From contig OZ244794.1 in assembly GCA_965219915.1 (NCBI GenBank), positions 2,604,001 to 2,668,000 on the forward strand: 64,000 bases of DNA. The letters are read 5' to 3'. A program made the position numbers and the translations under genes. The notes under the pieces were generated by a model. That model ran no database searches and was not told where the DNA came from. It was given only the letters and a program-made list of their open reading frames with translations. Of the stretch, positions 1 through 9,701 are shown piece after piece; position 1 is the stretch's first letter, and each line of letters begins with the position of its first letter. Source of the DNA: Bin80 sp965219915. Its GTDB lineage: Bacteria > Bacteroidota > Rhodothermia > Rhodothermales > Bin80.

Positions 1-21
1 GCCTGAATCGCGCTGTAATAC

Positions 22-708
22 CTATGCCGAAGGCCATAGATCGCGCTTGAACGGCGAGTAGTTCCGTGTGGAAATCTGGTGTGTAGAGGGAGTCCTGTAC
101 AGTCCCTGCTTGTTCACATGCCCGATATACCGCCCCAATATCTTGACTTCTTCAAAGATATCCGGATCGATTCGAATATCATCAAACTCGGGATTCGCAG
201 GCTCTAGGCGAAGGCCCCCATAATCCATGTATACCCGCTTGAGCGAAGTTTCGCCATCATACAATACAGCACCGATACCTCCGTTGGGGATATCGTCATC
301 CACCAGCAGCACGTAGTCTCCGTCGTGAATATCCGCACCAATCATAGATTGCCCCTTGACCCGCAATGCAAAGATTCGATCCAGGCTGGGGAAAATCGTT
401 CCGAGCGTAATATTACCCAAATTGGCTCCCACGGCTTCCTGGAGTACTCCAGCAGTAATCTCGCCGAGAACAGGGATGGCCGACTCTGATTCTCGCCTGT
501 TTTCGGGCGGCAACTGATAGCCCGCTTGCGTCTTGATGAGATACCCCTTCTTTGCAAGTGCCTTGAGGTTCTGCGTGACACTGTTGGAAGATTTATAACC
601 GAACTCCCGCTTAAAGTCGTCGTAACTGGGCCACTCTCGGCCCTCCTCAACACATTCCGCAATGAAGTCCAGCACAGCTCGCTGCTTTTCAGTCAACCGT
701 TGAGACAT
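22..708 (-). CDS. lexA: LexA-type SOS repressor / S24 autoprotease
   Basis: Transcriptional repressor of the SOS regulon that cleaves itself when RecA is activated. The N-terminal winged helix (about residues 1-65) has the LexA-type opening LTEKQRAVLDFI. The C-terminal S24 peptidase domain shows the Ala-Gly cleavage pair in GEITAGVLQEA (A86-G87), the catalytic serine in GQSMIG (S121) and the catalytic lysine in TSLKRVY (K157), all counted from the chosen start. I took the ATG at 708; a GTG at 714 would add two residues. The C-terminus runs about 25 residues past the usual LexA end. The upstream region carries a 9-bp direct repeat that could be its own operator. A LexA-like phage or UmuD-type repressor is less likely, because the HTH and protease are both complete and the length of 228 aa is close to normal. 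Confidence 0.9.
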   Translation of the reverse strand: MSQRLTEKQRAVLDFIAECVEEGREWPSYDDFKREFGYKSSNSVTQNLKALAKKGYLIKTQAGYQLPPENRRESESAIPVLGEITAGVLQEAVGANLGNITLGTIFPSLDRIFALRVKGQSMIGADIHDGDYVLLVDDDIPNGGIGAVLYDGETSLKRVYMDYGGLRLEPANPEFDDIRIDPDIFEEVKILGRYIGHVNKQGLYRTPSTHQISTRNYSPFKRDLWPSA

Positions 709-723
709 AACCACACCATTGTT

Positions 724-764
724 TTGTTATATACGGTGTTAAGTTACTATACGATTTGTTATAT
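724..764 (-). promoter_or_regulatory. Direct-repeat putative LexA operator upstream of lexA
   Basis: TTGTTATAT occurs at 724-732 and again at 756-764, 32 bp apart, or about three helical turns. Read on the coding strand of lexA the boxes are ATATAACAA, with a TATAGT hexamer between them that could act as a -10. The position immediately upstream of a lexA gene suggests autoregulation. The site matches neither the E. coli nor the Bacillus SOS box. The assignment is inference. Confidence 0.35.
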
Positions 765-835
765 GTTCATCTACTGAATAATAACTTTCGAATCAAGCAG
801 ATTCTTGTCAGAATCTTGTCAAAACTCTACTCCTC

Positions 836-1264
836 TCATCCATCTGGCCGGTTGAAGAACTGATCTATCAGGATAGTATTACCATCTGGATCCGCGAGCA
901 TCAGGCTTCCAGGCCCGTCAGGGTTGGTCTGTTCATCCACTTCAGACATTAGTGATAGGCCGGAAGCCTTGAGGCGCTCCTGAATCACCCGAATGTCCGT
1001 AAACTCGTGGACCCGCCAGGCTTCCAGTAATGAATCTTCTTCATTGGCATCGGCCTTCGCCAACAAGCCAGGATTGAAGGTCAAGATGTTACCTTCAAAC
1101 ATACCCTGAAAAAGCCCTATGATCGTGGTACCATTCACCATGATCAGATAGCCCTGCCCTCGTCCCGTTACATCAAACCCCAGTTTTTCATAGAAGGCAC
1201 ATGACGCGTCGAGATCGCGAACAGACAGGCTCGCAGAAAATGCTCCCAATTCTAGATTACCCAT
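836..1264 (-). CDS. VOC-family (glyoxalase/bleomycin-resistance fold) protein
   Basis: Small 142-aa cytosolic protein of the vicinal oxygen chelate superfamily. The first beta-alpha-beta-beta-beta module opens with FSASLSVRDLDASCAFYEKLGF, a typical VOC start. The second module ends in LMLADPDGNTILIDQF, the usual closing strand with its metal-site region (DPDGN). The family includes glyoxalase I, extradiol dioxygenases and antibiotic-binding proteins, and the sequence does not say which activity applies here. It is a stand-alone gene between lexA and a large outer-membrane protein gene. The ATG at 1264 is the natural start. The family call is sure and the substrate is unknown. Confidence 0.85.
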   Translation of the reverse strand: MGNLELGAFSASLSVRDLDASCAFYEKLGFDVTGRGQGYLIMVNGTTIIGLFQGMFEGNILTFNPGLLAKADANEEDSLLEAWRVHEFTDIRVIQERLKASGLSLMSEVDEQTNPDGPGSLMLADPDGNTILIDQFFNRPDG

Positions 1265-1421
1265 GGTTTCTTTTATTTTGCAATTGCCCGGAAGTTAAGT
1301 ATCAATCTGTTTAGAAGGTGTCTATGGGGTTCTTCATTGGGTTGTTGACCGTATTTCGACCCATTCAGTCTGGTTTTCGATGGTGTCAACTATACCAATG
1401 CCCACAAAGGAGGCCTCTCGA

Positions 1422-3647
1422 TCAATAGCGAAACGTGTGCGTGTATTTGACGAGCACCGTATGCCCTTCTGTCACTGGCAGACGAGGGAGCACTCGGTCC
1501 CGATCCGTATCCAAGTTCTGGTTATAGACCACCCACAGGTCGTTGCCTTCTCTGAAATTGTAACGCACGCGTATATTGCCACTGACCACGTGCTGAATGC
1601 TATTGAGTTGGATAAAGACGTTTGCACTGAACTTGGCATTCAGTGCGCTGCCAATTCGAAGGCGGCCCAAGTGTGCCAAAAACGTGTCATTGCGTGAAGG
1701 AAAGCGGATGCGCGTCAACTGGTAGGAGCCCGACAGTTCAAGATGCTTCGACACATACCAGATAGGGGCAGCACCCACGGCCACTTGCCAGCCATCGTAA
1801 AATGCACCGGTTTGAACGTGGGGCCGTATTTGGAAGAGTCTTGTGTGTGACACATTGTATTTTGCCCCTACACGAAAAAAATTGTATCGACCGGCTGGAA
1901 TCTGCACGTCGTCTGACAGCGCAAAGGGCGCCACCAGGAGTTCCGACTGGATCTTGAATTCTACGCCGCCTCCCGCGCCGCTCTTGGCTGCGAAATCCCA
2001 CTCTGGCCCTATTTCGGCAGTTTCGATCTCAAAGGACGGGCTGACAAACGCAAATCCGCGCACGCTGGGCCTGTGCCAGATAAGGCGAGAGTCGGAGCCC
2101 TTGACCCAGGTGTACGACATGGTATGATCTACAAGGAAGTAGTTTATTCGTTGCGTGAATCCTATGCCTGGGTCGTATGCCGGGCCAGCCCATTCAGCGA
2201 TCGAGTTATAGCCCCATCCCTGCCGCCTCCTCCGTTCTGCAGATATGGCAAAGCGCGTAGCATCAAGTATGTTGACATCTTGCGCTTCGTGATCTATGGA
2301 TTGCGACCATTGATAGATCAGAAAATCTTCACCCTTCAGGTGAACAATTCCATCGAGGCCAAAGGCCAGGTTGTAATTGCCGTTCTGTCCCAGTCGGCTC
2401 GTGAGCATGCCACCGAGGCGGCTTAGTCCGTCACGCATTTGGCGGCGTAGCCGTAGGACTCCAAAATTTTCCGAGGATCGTGTGTCACTGATGCCGGTTT
2501 GCAGACCCAGCAGCCCAAAATCCCATCCGCCGATGCGGCCCACCATGCGTCCGCCGCCCCAGATACGCACGGGCTGACCTGCCTCATCCAGACCGATGCG
2601 TCGACTGTGAAAGAGTCGGCTTTGGCCTCCTACGCGAAAGTCAAACAGTCCCGAACGCTCCTGAAAGAACTGTCTCTTCTCAGGATAGAAGAGAGAGAAT
2701 CGCGTCAGATTAACCTGCTGATCATCTGCTTCCACTTGGGCGAAATCCGTATTGAATGTCAAGTCAGCCGTCACGTTATTGGTCAATCCGTATTTTAGAT
2801 CCAGCCCGCCCCTCCAAGAATTGGTGCGCGTATCCTGGACGGCATTAGGCCGCGATTCAGTACCGCCCAGACCGTAGGCGGTCACGTAAAGCGGCCGCTC
2901 AGACGTGATGCCCTCAAACTCGATTTTTTGGGCTAGGGAGGGTTTGAGAAAGGCCCAATCGGCTACAGGCGGTACAGGCGGAAACACGACACGCTCGGTT
3001 TTGCGCGCAACCTTGCGCTGGAGAGCGATTCCCATTACCACGGCACCCTCTTTATTTTGGAACCGTAAACTGCTGATCGGGACACGAATTTCAGCGAACC
3101 ACCCTTCGGGATTAGTGGTCGTGGCTACGTCCCAGTACGTGTTGAAATCTCCGTTTATCCAGCCGCCGGAAGAGATCCCACCTCCGCTTGCATCATTGGA
3201 AATGGCCGCGTCCTTCCGTATACCGGCTGGGGTTGTTGTAAAGAGCAGCGCAGTCTCATCATCGTTAAACGTATCAAGCAGAATTTCAAAGTGATCATCT
3301 CCGCTCAGGCGGTCGCGGTACAGGGTATTGGCACGGAGCCCGTCGGGATCACTGTCGAATGCACGCAGCGCGAGGTACACATACTCGTCGTCGTAGGCCA
3401 CCAAGAACTCGGTTCGTTCGGTCGCCGGCATGCCATTATTGGGCTCGTACTGTACCGGGATCCACGGCGTAACCGAATCCCAAGCAGTTTCGGTGCTCAT
3501 GCCGTCCAGCGTAACTGGACCTGCTACACGTGGAATGGTCAGAGGTGGATGCGTTTGCGCGGAAGCGCCACCAACCGTCCCAAGAAGTACTGCGAACATA
3601 AGAATGAAGCGCATAAGCACGGAGCGGAGCCTGTCTATGTTTGTCAT
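1422..3647 (-). CDS. CBM9-like / DUF5916 outer-membrane beta-barrel protein
   Basis: Secreted outer-membrane protein of about 740 aa. After the signal peptide (hydrophobic FILMFAVLL, cleavage near GGASAQ) comes a CBM9-like sandwich recognised by LDGMSTETAWDSV and YLALRAFDSDPDGL, followed by a long DUF5916 region rich in alternating strands and aromatic residues. It ends in THTFRY, as expected for a beta-barrel whose last strand carries a terminal aromatic. Family members are common in Bacteroidota and are thought to bind or pass carbohydrate-like ligands, but no substrate is established. The reading frame stays open to 3824. I chose the ATG at 3647 because GGAAA lies six bases upstream; the ATG at 3614 gives a shorter, more classical signal peptide and is equally possible. 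Confidence 0.85.
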   Translation of the reverse strand: MTNIDRLRSVLMRFILMFAVLLGTVGGASAQTHPPLTIPRVAGPVTLDGMSTETAWDSVTPWIPVQYEPNNGMPATERTEFLVAYDDEYVYLALRAFDSDPDGLRANTLYRDRLSGDDHFEILLDTFNDDETALLFTTTPAGIRKDAAISNDASGGGISSGGWINGDFNTYWDVATTTNPEGWFAEIRVPISSLRFQNKEGAVVMGIALQRKVARKTERVVFPPVPPVADWAFLKPSLAQKIEFEGITSERPLYVTAYGLGGTESRPNAVQDTRTNSWRGGLDLKYGLTNNVTADLTFNTDFAQVEADDQQVNLTRFSLFYPEKRQFFQERSGLFDFRVGGQSRLFHSRRIGLDEAGQPVRIWGGGRMVGRIGGWDFGLLGLQTGISDTRSSENFGVLRLRRQMRDGLSRLGGMLTSRLGQNGNYNLAFGLDGIVHLKGEDFLIYQWSQSIDHEAQDVNILDATRFAISAERRRRQGWGYNSIAEWAGPAYDPGIGFTQRINYFLVDHTMSYTWVKGSDSRLIWHRPSVRGFAFVSPSFEIETAEIGPEWDFAAKSGAGGGVEFKIQSELLVAPFALSDDVQIPAGRYNFFRVGAKYNVSHTRLFQIRPHVQTGAFYDGWQVAVGAAPIWYVSKHLELSGSYQLTRIRFPSRNDTFLAHLGRLRIGSALNAKFSANVFIQLNSIQHVVSGNIRVRYNFREGNDLWVVYNQNLDTDRDRVLPRLPVTEGHTVLVKYTHTFRY

Positions 3648-4132
3648 CCAGAGTTTCCACGCTACGCACCCCCGATCGGTGAACAAATCCGGGAATGGGC
3701 CTGGTTCCACGTAGGATGGAAGGTACGACTTGTAGGTCTTGTGCGCTTCATACAGAGCTGCACGTCGTGCACCGGGTCGGATGCCGCTCATGCCCGTGGT
3801 CCAGAACGGGGACAGGTCAATCATGGCCTGGGTCGTCCGTCCTCCACTTCTTAGTACTCAGGCTGTATGACCTCAAAGTTATTCTACTTTGGATAGTCGC
3901 TGCGTTCACCGAAATCAATATGGCAGGCGTGTAGTAGCTGCTTAGCCAGGTGCAACGATTCGGCGTTGAGCCGGATTCTGGGCGCAGTATGTTAGGTTGT
4001 GGTGAAAACATGGTCCAGAATATATGGGCATGCAGCATGCGTATAGCACAGACACAGAGTTCTGACGGCGAAAAAACGCACGAAGGACTGGCCCGGAACA
4101 GCAATTCACATTGGATATTGACCTATACAACC
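3648..4132. other. Intergenic region, no supported gene
   Basis: About 485 bp between the DUF5916 gene and the ankyrin gene. Open frames here are short, overlap each other on both strands and have no recognisable domain. I see no tRNA-like fold or clear terminator. It should contain the promoter of the DUF5916 gene. Confidence 0.5.
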
Positions 4133-4951
4133 TCATAAGTTTGCCCAAGCCTCCTGCAAAAGCACCCGCACGGATCGACTGGCCTGCCGCAGCAGTCTCC
4201 TGTAGTAGGCATCTGTGTCATCATCTGCATAGTATAGCCGTGCTCCCGCATCCAGAAGCAAGGTCACAATGGTTGTATACGCTTCCTGACGGGAATTCGC
4301 ACCGCCAGATTCCCGCGATCCATGGACTGCCCAGCCCAGGGGAGACGAAGTATGATCTGTGCACCATACCTCCAGCGGCGCTCCCGCTGCGAGTAGCGTG
4401 CGCACTTGATTTGGTTGACCAAACCAAGCTGCCTGATGTAGCGGCGTCCCGCCATCCAAGCCCGGAGCGACTAGCGATGCTTTTGCGTCTATCAATAGTT
4501 GAACCGGCCAGTGTGCATTCCTGCCTGCCATGTCCGCCAATAATCGATCCTCACCAGGGTTACCCGTGTGCGCAAGATGCGGACTCGCGGAAAGAATTTG
4601 TCGGCATTCCGCTTTTCTGCCGCTCGACATTGCTACAGCCAGCTGATCGGCCTCGGTAAGAGAAGTGCTCGCGCCCTGATCGGCCAGATAGGTGGCTATC
4701 GCGGCGAACCCGCGGCGGGCTGCATGCGCATAAGCAGTTTTCTGATACGCATTCAGCGCATTAATCTCGGCACCGGCACGAACGAGTTGCTGCACAGCTC
4801 GTAGACGGCCGCGACGAACCGCAACGTGGAGCGGTGTCTCCGCTGCTGGGCCCCTGCGCATCTCCAGATCTGCACCCTTTCGCAGGATGCTCCGCAAACG
4901 TACATCGCCAAAGCGTCCATATTCCGTATCTAGGAATGCATGTAGCGTCAT
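4133..4951 (-). CDS. Ankyrin-repeat protein
   Basis: 272-aa protein without signal peptide, built of about six to seven ankyrin repeats. Clear repeats read ETPLHVAVRRGRLRAVQQL and GTPLHQAAWFGQPNQVRTLL, followed by LLDAGARLYY; the middle repeats are more degenerate. Ankyrin arrays mediate protein-protein contacts and nothing here points to a partner. The open frame extends to a TTG at 4972, but the ATG at 4951 (MTLHAFLDTEYG) is preferred. The gene stands alone, flanked by a gap of about 485 bp and by the divergent DUF1801 gene. Family call secure, role unknown. Confidence 0.8.
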   Translation of the reverse strand: MTLHAFLDTEYGRFGDVRLRSILRKGADLEMRRGPAAETPLHVAVRRGRLRAVQQLVRAGAEINALNAYQKTAYAHAARRGFAAIATYLADQGASTSLTEADQLAVAMSSGRKAECRQILSASPHLAHTGNPGEDRLLADMAGRNAHWPVQLLIDAKASLVAPGLDGGTPLHQAAWFGQPNQVRTLLAAGAPLEVWCTDHTSSPLGWAVHGSRESGGANSRQEAYTTIVTLLLDAGARLYYADDDTDAYYRRLLRQASRSVRVLLQEAWANL

Positions 4952-5085
4952 ACTCAGTTTATTTGCGCGCAATTAGATCCCTCGCACTTGATTCGCGCAT
5001 CGAAGTACTAGTCCAGTCAGTTCGGGTTCAAACTTATGTTGAACCCCTGCATATTTAACTTCATTGAAACACGAGCTCACCAGCA

Positions 5086-5517
5086 ATGTCCAGCCCAAAA
5101 ACCCGACCAACAAAAGTAGACGTACAGAAATTTCTGGACGAACTGGGGCGCCCCGAACAGCAGGCAGACAGCGCAATTCTCCTTCGCATGATGGGGGAAG
5201 CCACGGGTGATTCACCTACGATGTGGGGGCCCACTATCATTGGATTTGGTCAGTTCCATTACCGCTATGCCTCGGGGCGCACCGGTGAATGGTTCAAGGT
5301 AGGGTTCTCACCCCGAAAAAAGGCATTCAGCTTGTACTTGGCTGGCGGATTAGATCACCACAAGGAAGCATTGAAAAAACTCGGCAAACATACACGCGGC
5401 AAGAGTTGCCTTTACATCAAACGGTTGGATGACGTGAACTTGGAAGTTCTGGAAGATGTGATTCAGGAAGCTTGCTCTGTCGCAACCGGTTTGTGTGCTA
5501 CTGAGGCCGCGACCTGA
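5086..5517 (+). CDS. DUF1801 domain protein (YdhG-like fold)
   Basis: 143-aa cytosolic protein matching the DUF1801 family. The diagnostic parts are the central strand motif TMWGPTIIGFGQFHYRYASG, the WFKVGFSPRKKAFSLYLAGG segment, and the helix with GKSCLYIKRLDDVNLEVLEDV. Family members are small stress-associated or uncharacterised proteins; no catalytic role is established. The ATG at 5086 is well placed. The last 20 bases overlap, tail to tail, the 3' end of the helicase gene on the other strand, so the two transcripts converge. Confidence 0.85.
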   Translation: MSSPKTRPTKVDVQKFLDELGRPEQQADSAILLRMMGEATGDSPTMWGPTIIGFGQFHYRYASGRTGEWFKVGFSPRKKAFSLYLAGGLDHHKEALKKLGKHTRGKSCLYIKRLDDVNLEVLEDVIQEACSVATGLCATEAAT

Positions 5518-8500
5518 AATAAACCTGCTGCGTGTGTAGCATCTTCCGTAGCTCAGGAGCTACTGATTCGTCCTTGTCGTTCTTTCCAGACAGTTTAGCC
5601 ACAACTTCCCCTGACTGGTAGACCATCCGGTTTGATGCGAGTGCGGGTAGTCTGGCCCCCGGACCAATAATACCTGCCAGATTCAACGGATCGGCGGCGC
5701 TAAGCCCCACGGGTTCAGCGCAGAGCGTTTTATCCCGCCTGATACGCCGTAACAACCCTACCGCCTCAGGTAATCCAAACTGCTCACCGGGGACCCCTTC
5801 AACAAAGCGCCCTCCTCGAACCTCTCCGCGTAGCTCCATATCCCAAAAAATGCGCACAAGGTCACGCCACGGCGGCAAATTGGGCTCCCTTGCCAGTACC
5901 CGACGACAGATAACTCCGTAACGTGCCAGAACGAGCTTCGCCAATCTTATGTTCGCCTCATCGCCGCGCACCTGTCCTCGCGTAAGGATACTCCACCGGC
6001 CCACCGCATTCAAATGTGCCTCCGTCCCACGCCGCTTTCGTCGCTTATCTACTGGAGTTAACAGAAATCGCAAGCCCGCAAACCCGTCACTGGTCACGAT
6101 CCCACGTGAGACCAGCTCCTGCAGGGCCGATTCGATCTGTGTAGGCAAGAGATTGCAGAATTCTTCCAGTTCATGCAGGAACGAGGCCCCTCTTGTTGCA
6201 AGCACTTCAAGAACTTCCTTGGCGACCGCGGATAGCCCGTCCTGCCGGTCCCCGCTGCTGAACAGGTCGCAATCCTCCCGAACACAGAGGATAATGGAGG
6301 TTGAGCGTATCGGCGCAGACTTGCTGCCCACCGCCCGAAACCACTGCACCTGTCCGGTCATGCACAGCAAATCCAGCATTGCTGAGCTGTAATCCCTGAC
6401 ACGTACCGGTAGTACATCTGACTCCCAGGCTGCAGCTTGCAACGCGAAGCCGCTCAACTGCTTTAGAACGGCCAGCAATCCATCCTGTCCGGCAACCTGA
6501 TAAGCAGGTGCTGCTTTTTGCCAGGCGAATAAAAACCGTACGTAGTCTGCCTGTGTAACAGGACTGATTTCAGACCGAAGATGGTTTACGGTTTTTCTGT
6601 AGACTTTTGCCAGGATTCCGCGATGGCACCACTGTTTGGATCCGCTGGTGCTTCGTGTAAAATTGCCTCTAAGCAATGCTCCGCGGCCTTCCAGAGCAAT
6701 GAGGGCAGATTCAGCATCGGCAAGTGTGATATACAGATGTGCTGCGACTTCTTCGGCCGTCATCGGTGCATGCACTTCCATGAGCCCAAGCACAAAACTC
6801 TGTACAGCTTCTGACGCATCCGCGTCCGCGTCCAATGCTTTTACCGATGGAGTTACAACCGCCTGTTCCCAGATCATCAAGGCTTCGTTTAATCTTTCCG
6901 TTGCAACCCATACCTCCTGTCCTTCTACGAGGTGCAGGAGGGCGACTCTACCATCCTGGACAAGTTCATCGAACCAGTCCGTGTACGGGCTGTCCTGTCT
7001 GGCATGAAGGCAACCGGCAATCAATAGAAGATCATGCAATTCATCAGTGCCCCTAACTCGGGGCTGCACCTCTTCCAGTACTTCCTCCAGAATCCCCGTA
7101 TCCAGATAACCTATATCCGCATTTTTGGAAGGTTCAAAGGCTCGACGATGGTATACGGCCTGTGCGCGTCGTTCCTGCAGTGGCGCATCATCCAGAAAGG
7201 CGTACGGGCTTGCGGCCAACACTTCCTGCGCCAAGGGTGAAGGTTCGGGTGTATTCACGCCACGAACTTGAATGGTACCTGACTGAATCTCCTCTAACAA
7301 TTCTTGGAGATGGTTACAGTCCATTGCCTCCCGCAGACAGTCTTTAAGCACTTGGTCAATCAAAGGATGTTTGGGCGGTGTACGCTCACCGGATAAATTC
7401 TCCAATTGTACACCAGCATCTGGAAATATTGAAAGCAAGATATCTTCGGCCTGCATTCGCTGCAACTGCGGTGCCACCTTCTTTCCTCCGCGTGCCCTTG
7501 GCACCGCCAGCGCAATATTCATTGCCCAGCGCCAGCGCATCTGAAACATTGGGGCCTCCAGAACCGCCTGCACTAGAATATCCTTCACCGTCCTTGACTC
7601 GAGAAGATTGAAAACATCCTCTAAAGGAAAAGAATGCTGCGGTCCGAATGAAAGAAGGATGCTGTTCTCGGTGGCTGCCGCCTGCAATTCACAGTTATAT
7701 ATCTGGCAGAGACGTTTGCGTAATGCCAAACCCCAGGCACGATTTACGCGCATCCCATACGGGGTATGAATCACTAGTTGGGTCCCACCCGAATCATCGA
7801 AAAAACGCTCGGCAACCAATTCTTCCTGCAACGGAAGTGCACCGAGAGACTCTCTGGAAGCAACCAGGTACTCGGCTATCTGCACAGCCGCCGGACCGGG
7901 GAGTCCTTTATTTTTCTCCAGCCAGTTCGATGCGTTTGTGCGACTGTCCAGATACGGATTGATCGTTGCCCGGAGCCTTGAGAGTGCTCGGGAAAGTTCG
8001 TCGCTTCGTGCATTGGATTCTCCTAACCAAAACGGGAATGTGGGGGGTGCACCCTGGGCGTCTTCTACTCGCACAACACCTGAGTCTACTTTTAGAATGC
8101 GCCACGAACTGCTACCCAATTGAAAAATATCCCCTGCAAAACTTTCAACTGCAAAATCTTCATGAACCTTCCCGACCGGCATTCCGGTTGGCTCCAGAAC
8201 TACTCGATACTCTGCAGAGTCGGGAATTGCACCCCCGGATGTGAGTGCAATCAATCGCGCAGCCGGTCTGCCACTGATGCGTCCATTGATGGCATCATGA
8301 TACAGGAGCCCCTTGCGTCGGCCGCGAGCAGTATCAAACCCCTGTGCGGCCATTGCTACTGTCGCATCAAAAACCTCGCGGCTAAGATTACGATAGGGCC
8401 AGGCACGCTTGAATAATTCATACAATTCGTCGGTTTGCCAATCTTCCGCAGAAGCCTCTGCAACAATCTGCTGTGCCAGTACATCTAGTTGGTTCTCCTG

Positions 8501-9694
8501 GGGCTTAACGCGTTCCAGCTTCCCGTCATGAACGGCAGTGAGTAGGGCTACACACTCAAGCAAATCATCACGTGTGGTCGGAAACAGTCGCCCCTTGGCA
8601 ATCCCCCCAATGTAATGCCCCGCTCTGCCGACACGCTGCAAGAATGTCGAAATGGATTTTGGGGACCCGATCTGACAAACCAGATCAATTGATCCAATGT
8701 CAATGCCCAATTCCAGCGAAGCGGTGGCTACAAGTACACGGAGGTCTCCCCGCTTAAGCCTGTCTTCAGCGGCGCGCCTACGCGCGTGTGCCAGACTGCC
8801 GTGATGTGCTGACACGTTATCCCGTCCAAGTCGCTCGCCCAAATGACGCGCAATACGTTCGGCCAGATGCCGCGTGCTGGTGAATACCAGCGTCGTACGA
8901 TGGTTGGTTGCAAGCTCCGCAAGGCGATCATAGATTTCTGCCCAGACTTCGTGGGCCATTATGGCCTCCAGGGGCGACTGGGGAAGTTCCAGCGCAAGCT
9001 CCATCCCGCGGTTGTGCCCGAGATCCACAATCGTGCAATCCCCCTCACGTCCAGTCAAGTATGAAGCTACGATGCTCACTGGTCTTTGAGTAGCCGAGAG
9101 CCCAATGCGCTGGATCGAATGCCTGGATACATGCGCCAGACGCTCCAGTGTCAATGCCAAATGTGCACCTCTGCGCGATGGCAGAACCGCATGGATTTCG
9201 TCAACAATGACTGTCTGCACGGTCTGGAGCATTTCCCGGCTGCGCTGCGCAGTAACCAGGAGATAGAGGGACTCAGGGGTCGTCACCAGTATATGTGGCG
9301 GCTTGCGAAGCATTGCTGCCCTCTTTGATGCACTGGTATCTCCTGTACGTACGGCGGTGGTTATTGGGGCTATCGAGTACCCACGTGTGCGAACCCGTTC
9401 CAGTACACCCTTGAGCGGAATAGACAAGTTTAGGTTTACATCCGTGCTGAGTGCTTTAAGGGGCGATACGTACACGACCGCGGTCTCATTGCCCAGCGCA
9501 CCCTCAAGACTCATCCGCAGGAGTCGGTCAATTGCTACCAAAAATGCTGCCAGTGTTTTTCCTGCACCTGTGGGCGCCGCGATCAGCGTATTCTCTCCAC
9601 GCTGGATGCAAGGCCATGCCTGCTCCTGCACTTCGGTTGGGGATTCGAATGCATCTCCGAACCAAGACGCCACAATAGGATGAAACGCCTCCAT
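5498..9694 (-). CDS. lhr: Large helicase-related protein, Lhr family (DEAD/DEAH ATPase)
   Basis: 3'-5' superfamily 2 nucleic-acid helicase of the Lhr type, 1398 aa, close to the roughly 1500 aa of full-length bacterial Lhr. Helicase domain 1 has the Q-motif region SPTEVQEQAWP, Walker A APTGAGKT, the DExH box as DEIH and motif III SATQRP. Domain 2 shows VFTSTRHLAERIARHLGERL, VATASLELGIDIG and the motif VI region QRVGRAGH. The long C-terminal part carries the Lhr-core winged-helix and DUF4635-like regions, with repeated WH segments in the last 400 residues. Lhr acts in DNA repair, for example of alkylation and crosslink damage. The ATG at 9694 is favoured over a TTG at 9730, because it sits 7 nt after the radical SAM stop, implying co-transcription. 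Confidence 0.93.
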   Translation of the reverse strand: MEAFHPIVASWFGDAFESPTEVQEQAWPCIQRGENTLIAAPTGAGKTLAAFLVAIDRLLRMSLEGALGNETAVVYVSPLKALSTDVNLNLSIPLKGVLERVRTRGYSIAPITTAVRTGDTSASKRAAMLRKPPHILVTTPESLYLLVTAQRSREMLQTVQTVIVDEIHAVLPSRRGAHLALTLERLAHVSRHSIQRIGLSATQRPVSIVASYLTGREGDCTIVDLGHNRGMELALELPQSPLEAIMAHEVWAEIYDRLAELATNHRTTLVFTSTRHLAERIARHLGERLGRDNVSAHHGSLAHARRRAAEDRLKRGDLRVLVATASLELGIDIGSIDLVCQIGSPKSISTFLQRVGRAGHYIGGIAKGRLFPTTRDDLLECVALLTAVHDGKLERVKPQENQLDVLAQQIVAEASAEDWQTDELYELFKRAWPYRNLSREVFDATVAMAAQGFDTARGRRKGLLYHDAINGRISGRPAARLIALTSGGAIPDSAEYRVVLEPTGMPVGKVHEDFAVESFAGDIFQLGSSSWRILKVDSGVVRVEDAQGAPPTFPFWLGESNARSDELSRALSRLRATINPYLDSRTNASNWLEKNKGLPGPAAVQIAEYLVASRESLGALPLQEELVAERFFDDSGGTQLVIHTPYGMRVNRAWGLALRKRLCQIYNCELQAAATENSILLSFGPQHSFPLEDVFNLLESRTVKDILVQAVLEAPMFQMRWRWAMNIALAVPRARGGKKVAPQLQRMQAEDILLSIFPDAGVQLENLSGERTPPKHPLIDQVLKDCLREAMDCNHLQELLEEIQSGTIQVRGVNTPEPSPLAQEVLAASPYAFLDDAPLQERRAQAVYHRRAFEPSKNADIGYLDTGILEEVLEEVQPRVRGTDELHDLLLIAGCLHARQDSPYTDWFDELVQDGRVALLHLVEGQEVWVATERLNEALMIWEQAVVTPSVKALDADADASEAVQSFVLGLMEVHAPMTAEEVAAHLYITLADAESALIALEGRGALLRGNFTRSTSGSKQWCHRGILAKVYRKTVNHLRSEISPVTQADYVRFLFAWQKAAPAYQVAGQDGLLAVLKQLSGFALQAAAWESDVLPVRVRDYSSAMLDLLCMTGQVQWFRAVGSKSAPIRSTSIILCVREDCDLFSSGDRQDGLSAVAKEVLEVLATRGASFLHELEEFCNLLPTQIESALQELVSRGIVTSDGFAGLRFLLTPVDKRRKRRGTEAHLNAVGRWSILTRGQVRGDEANIRLAKLVLARYGVICRRVLAREPNLPPWRDLVRIFWDMELRGEVRGGRFVEGVPGEQFGLPEAVGLLRRIRRDKTLCAEPVGLSAADPLNLAGIIGPGARLPALASNRMVYQSGEVVAKLSGKNDKDESVAPELRKMLHTQQVYFRSRPQ

Positions 9695-9701
9695 ACTCCG
9701 T

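Noticed and set aside
3291..3854. 187-codon plus-strand frame opposite the start of the DUF5916 gene
   Set aside because: Antisense to the CBM9-like region and signal peptide; no recognisable domain.
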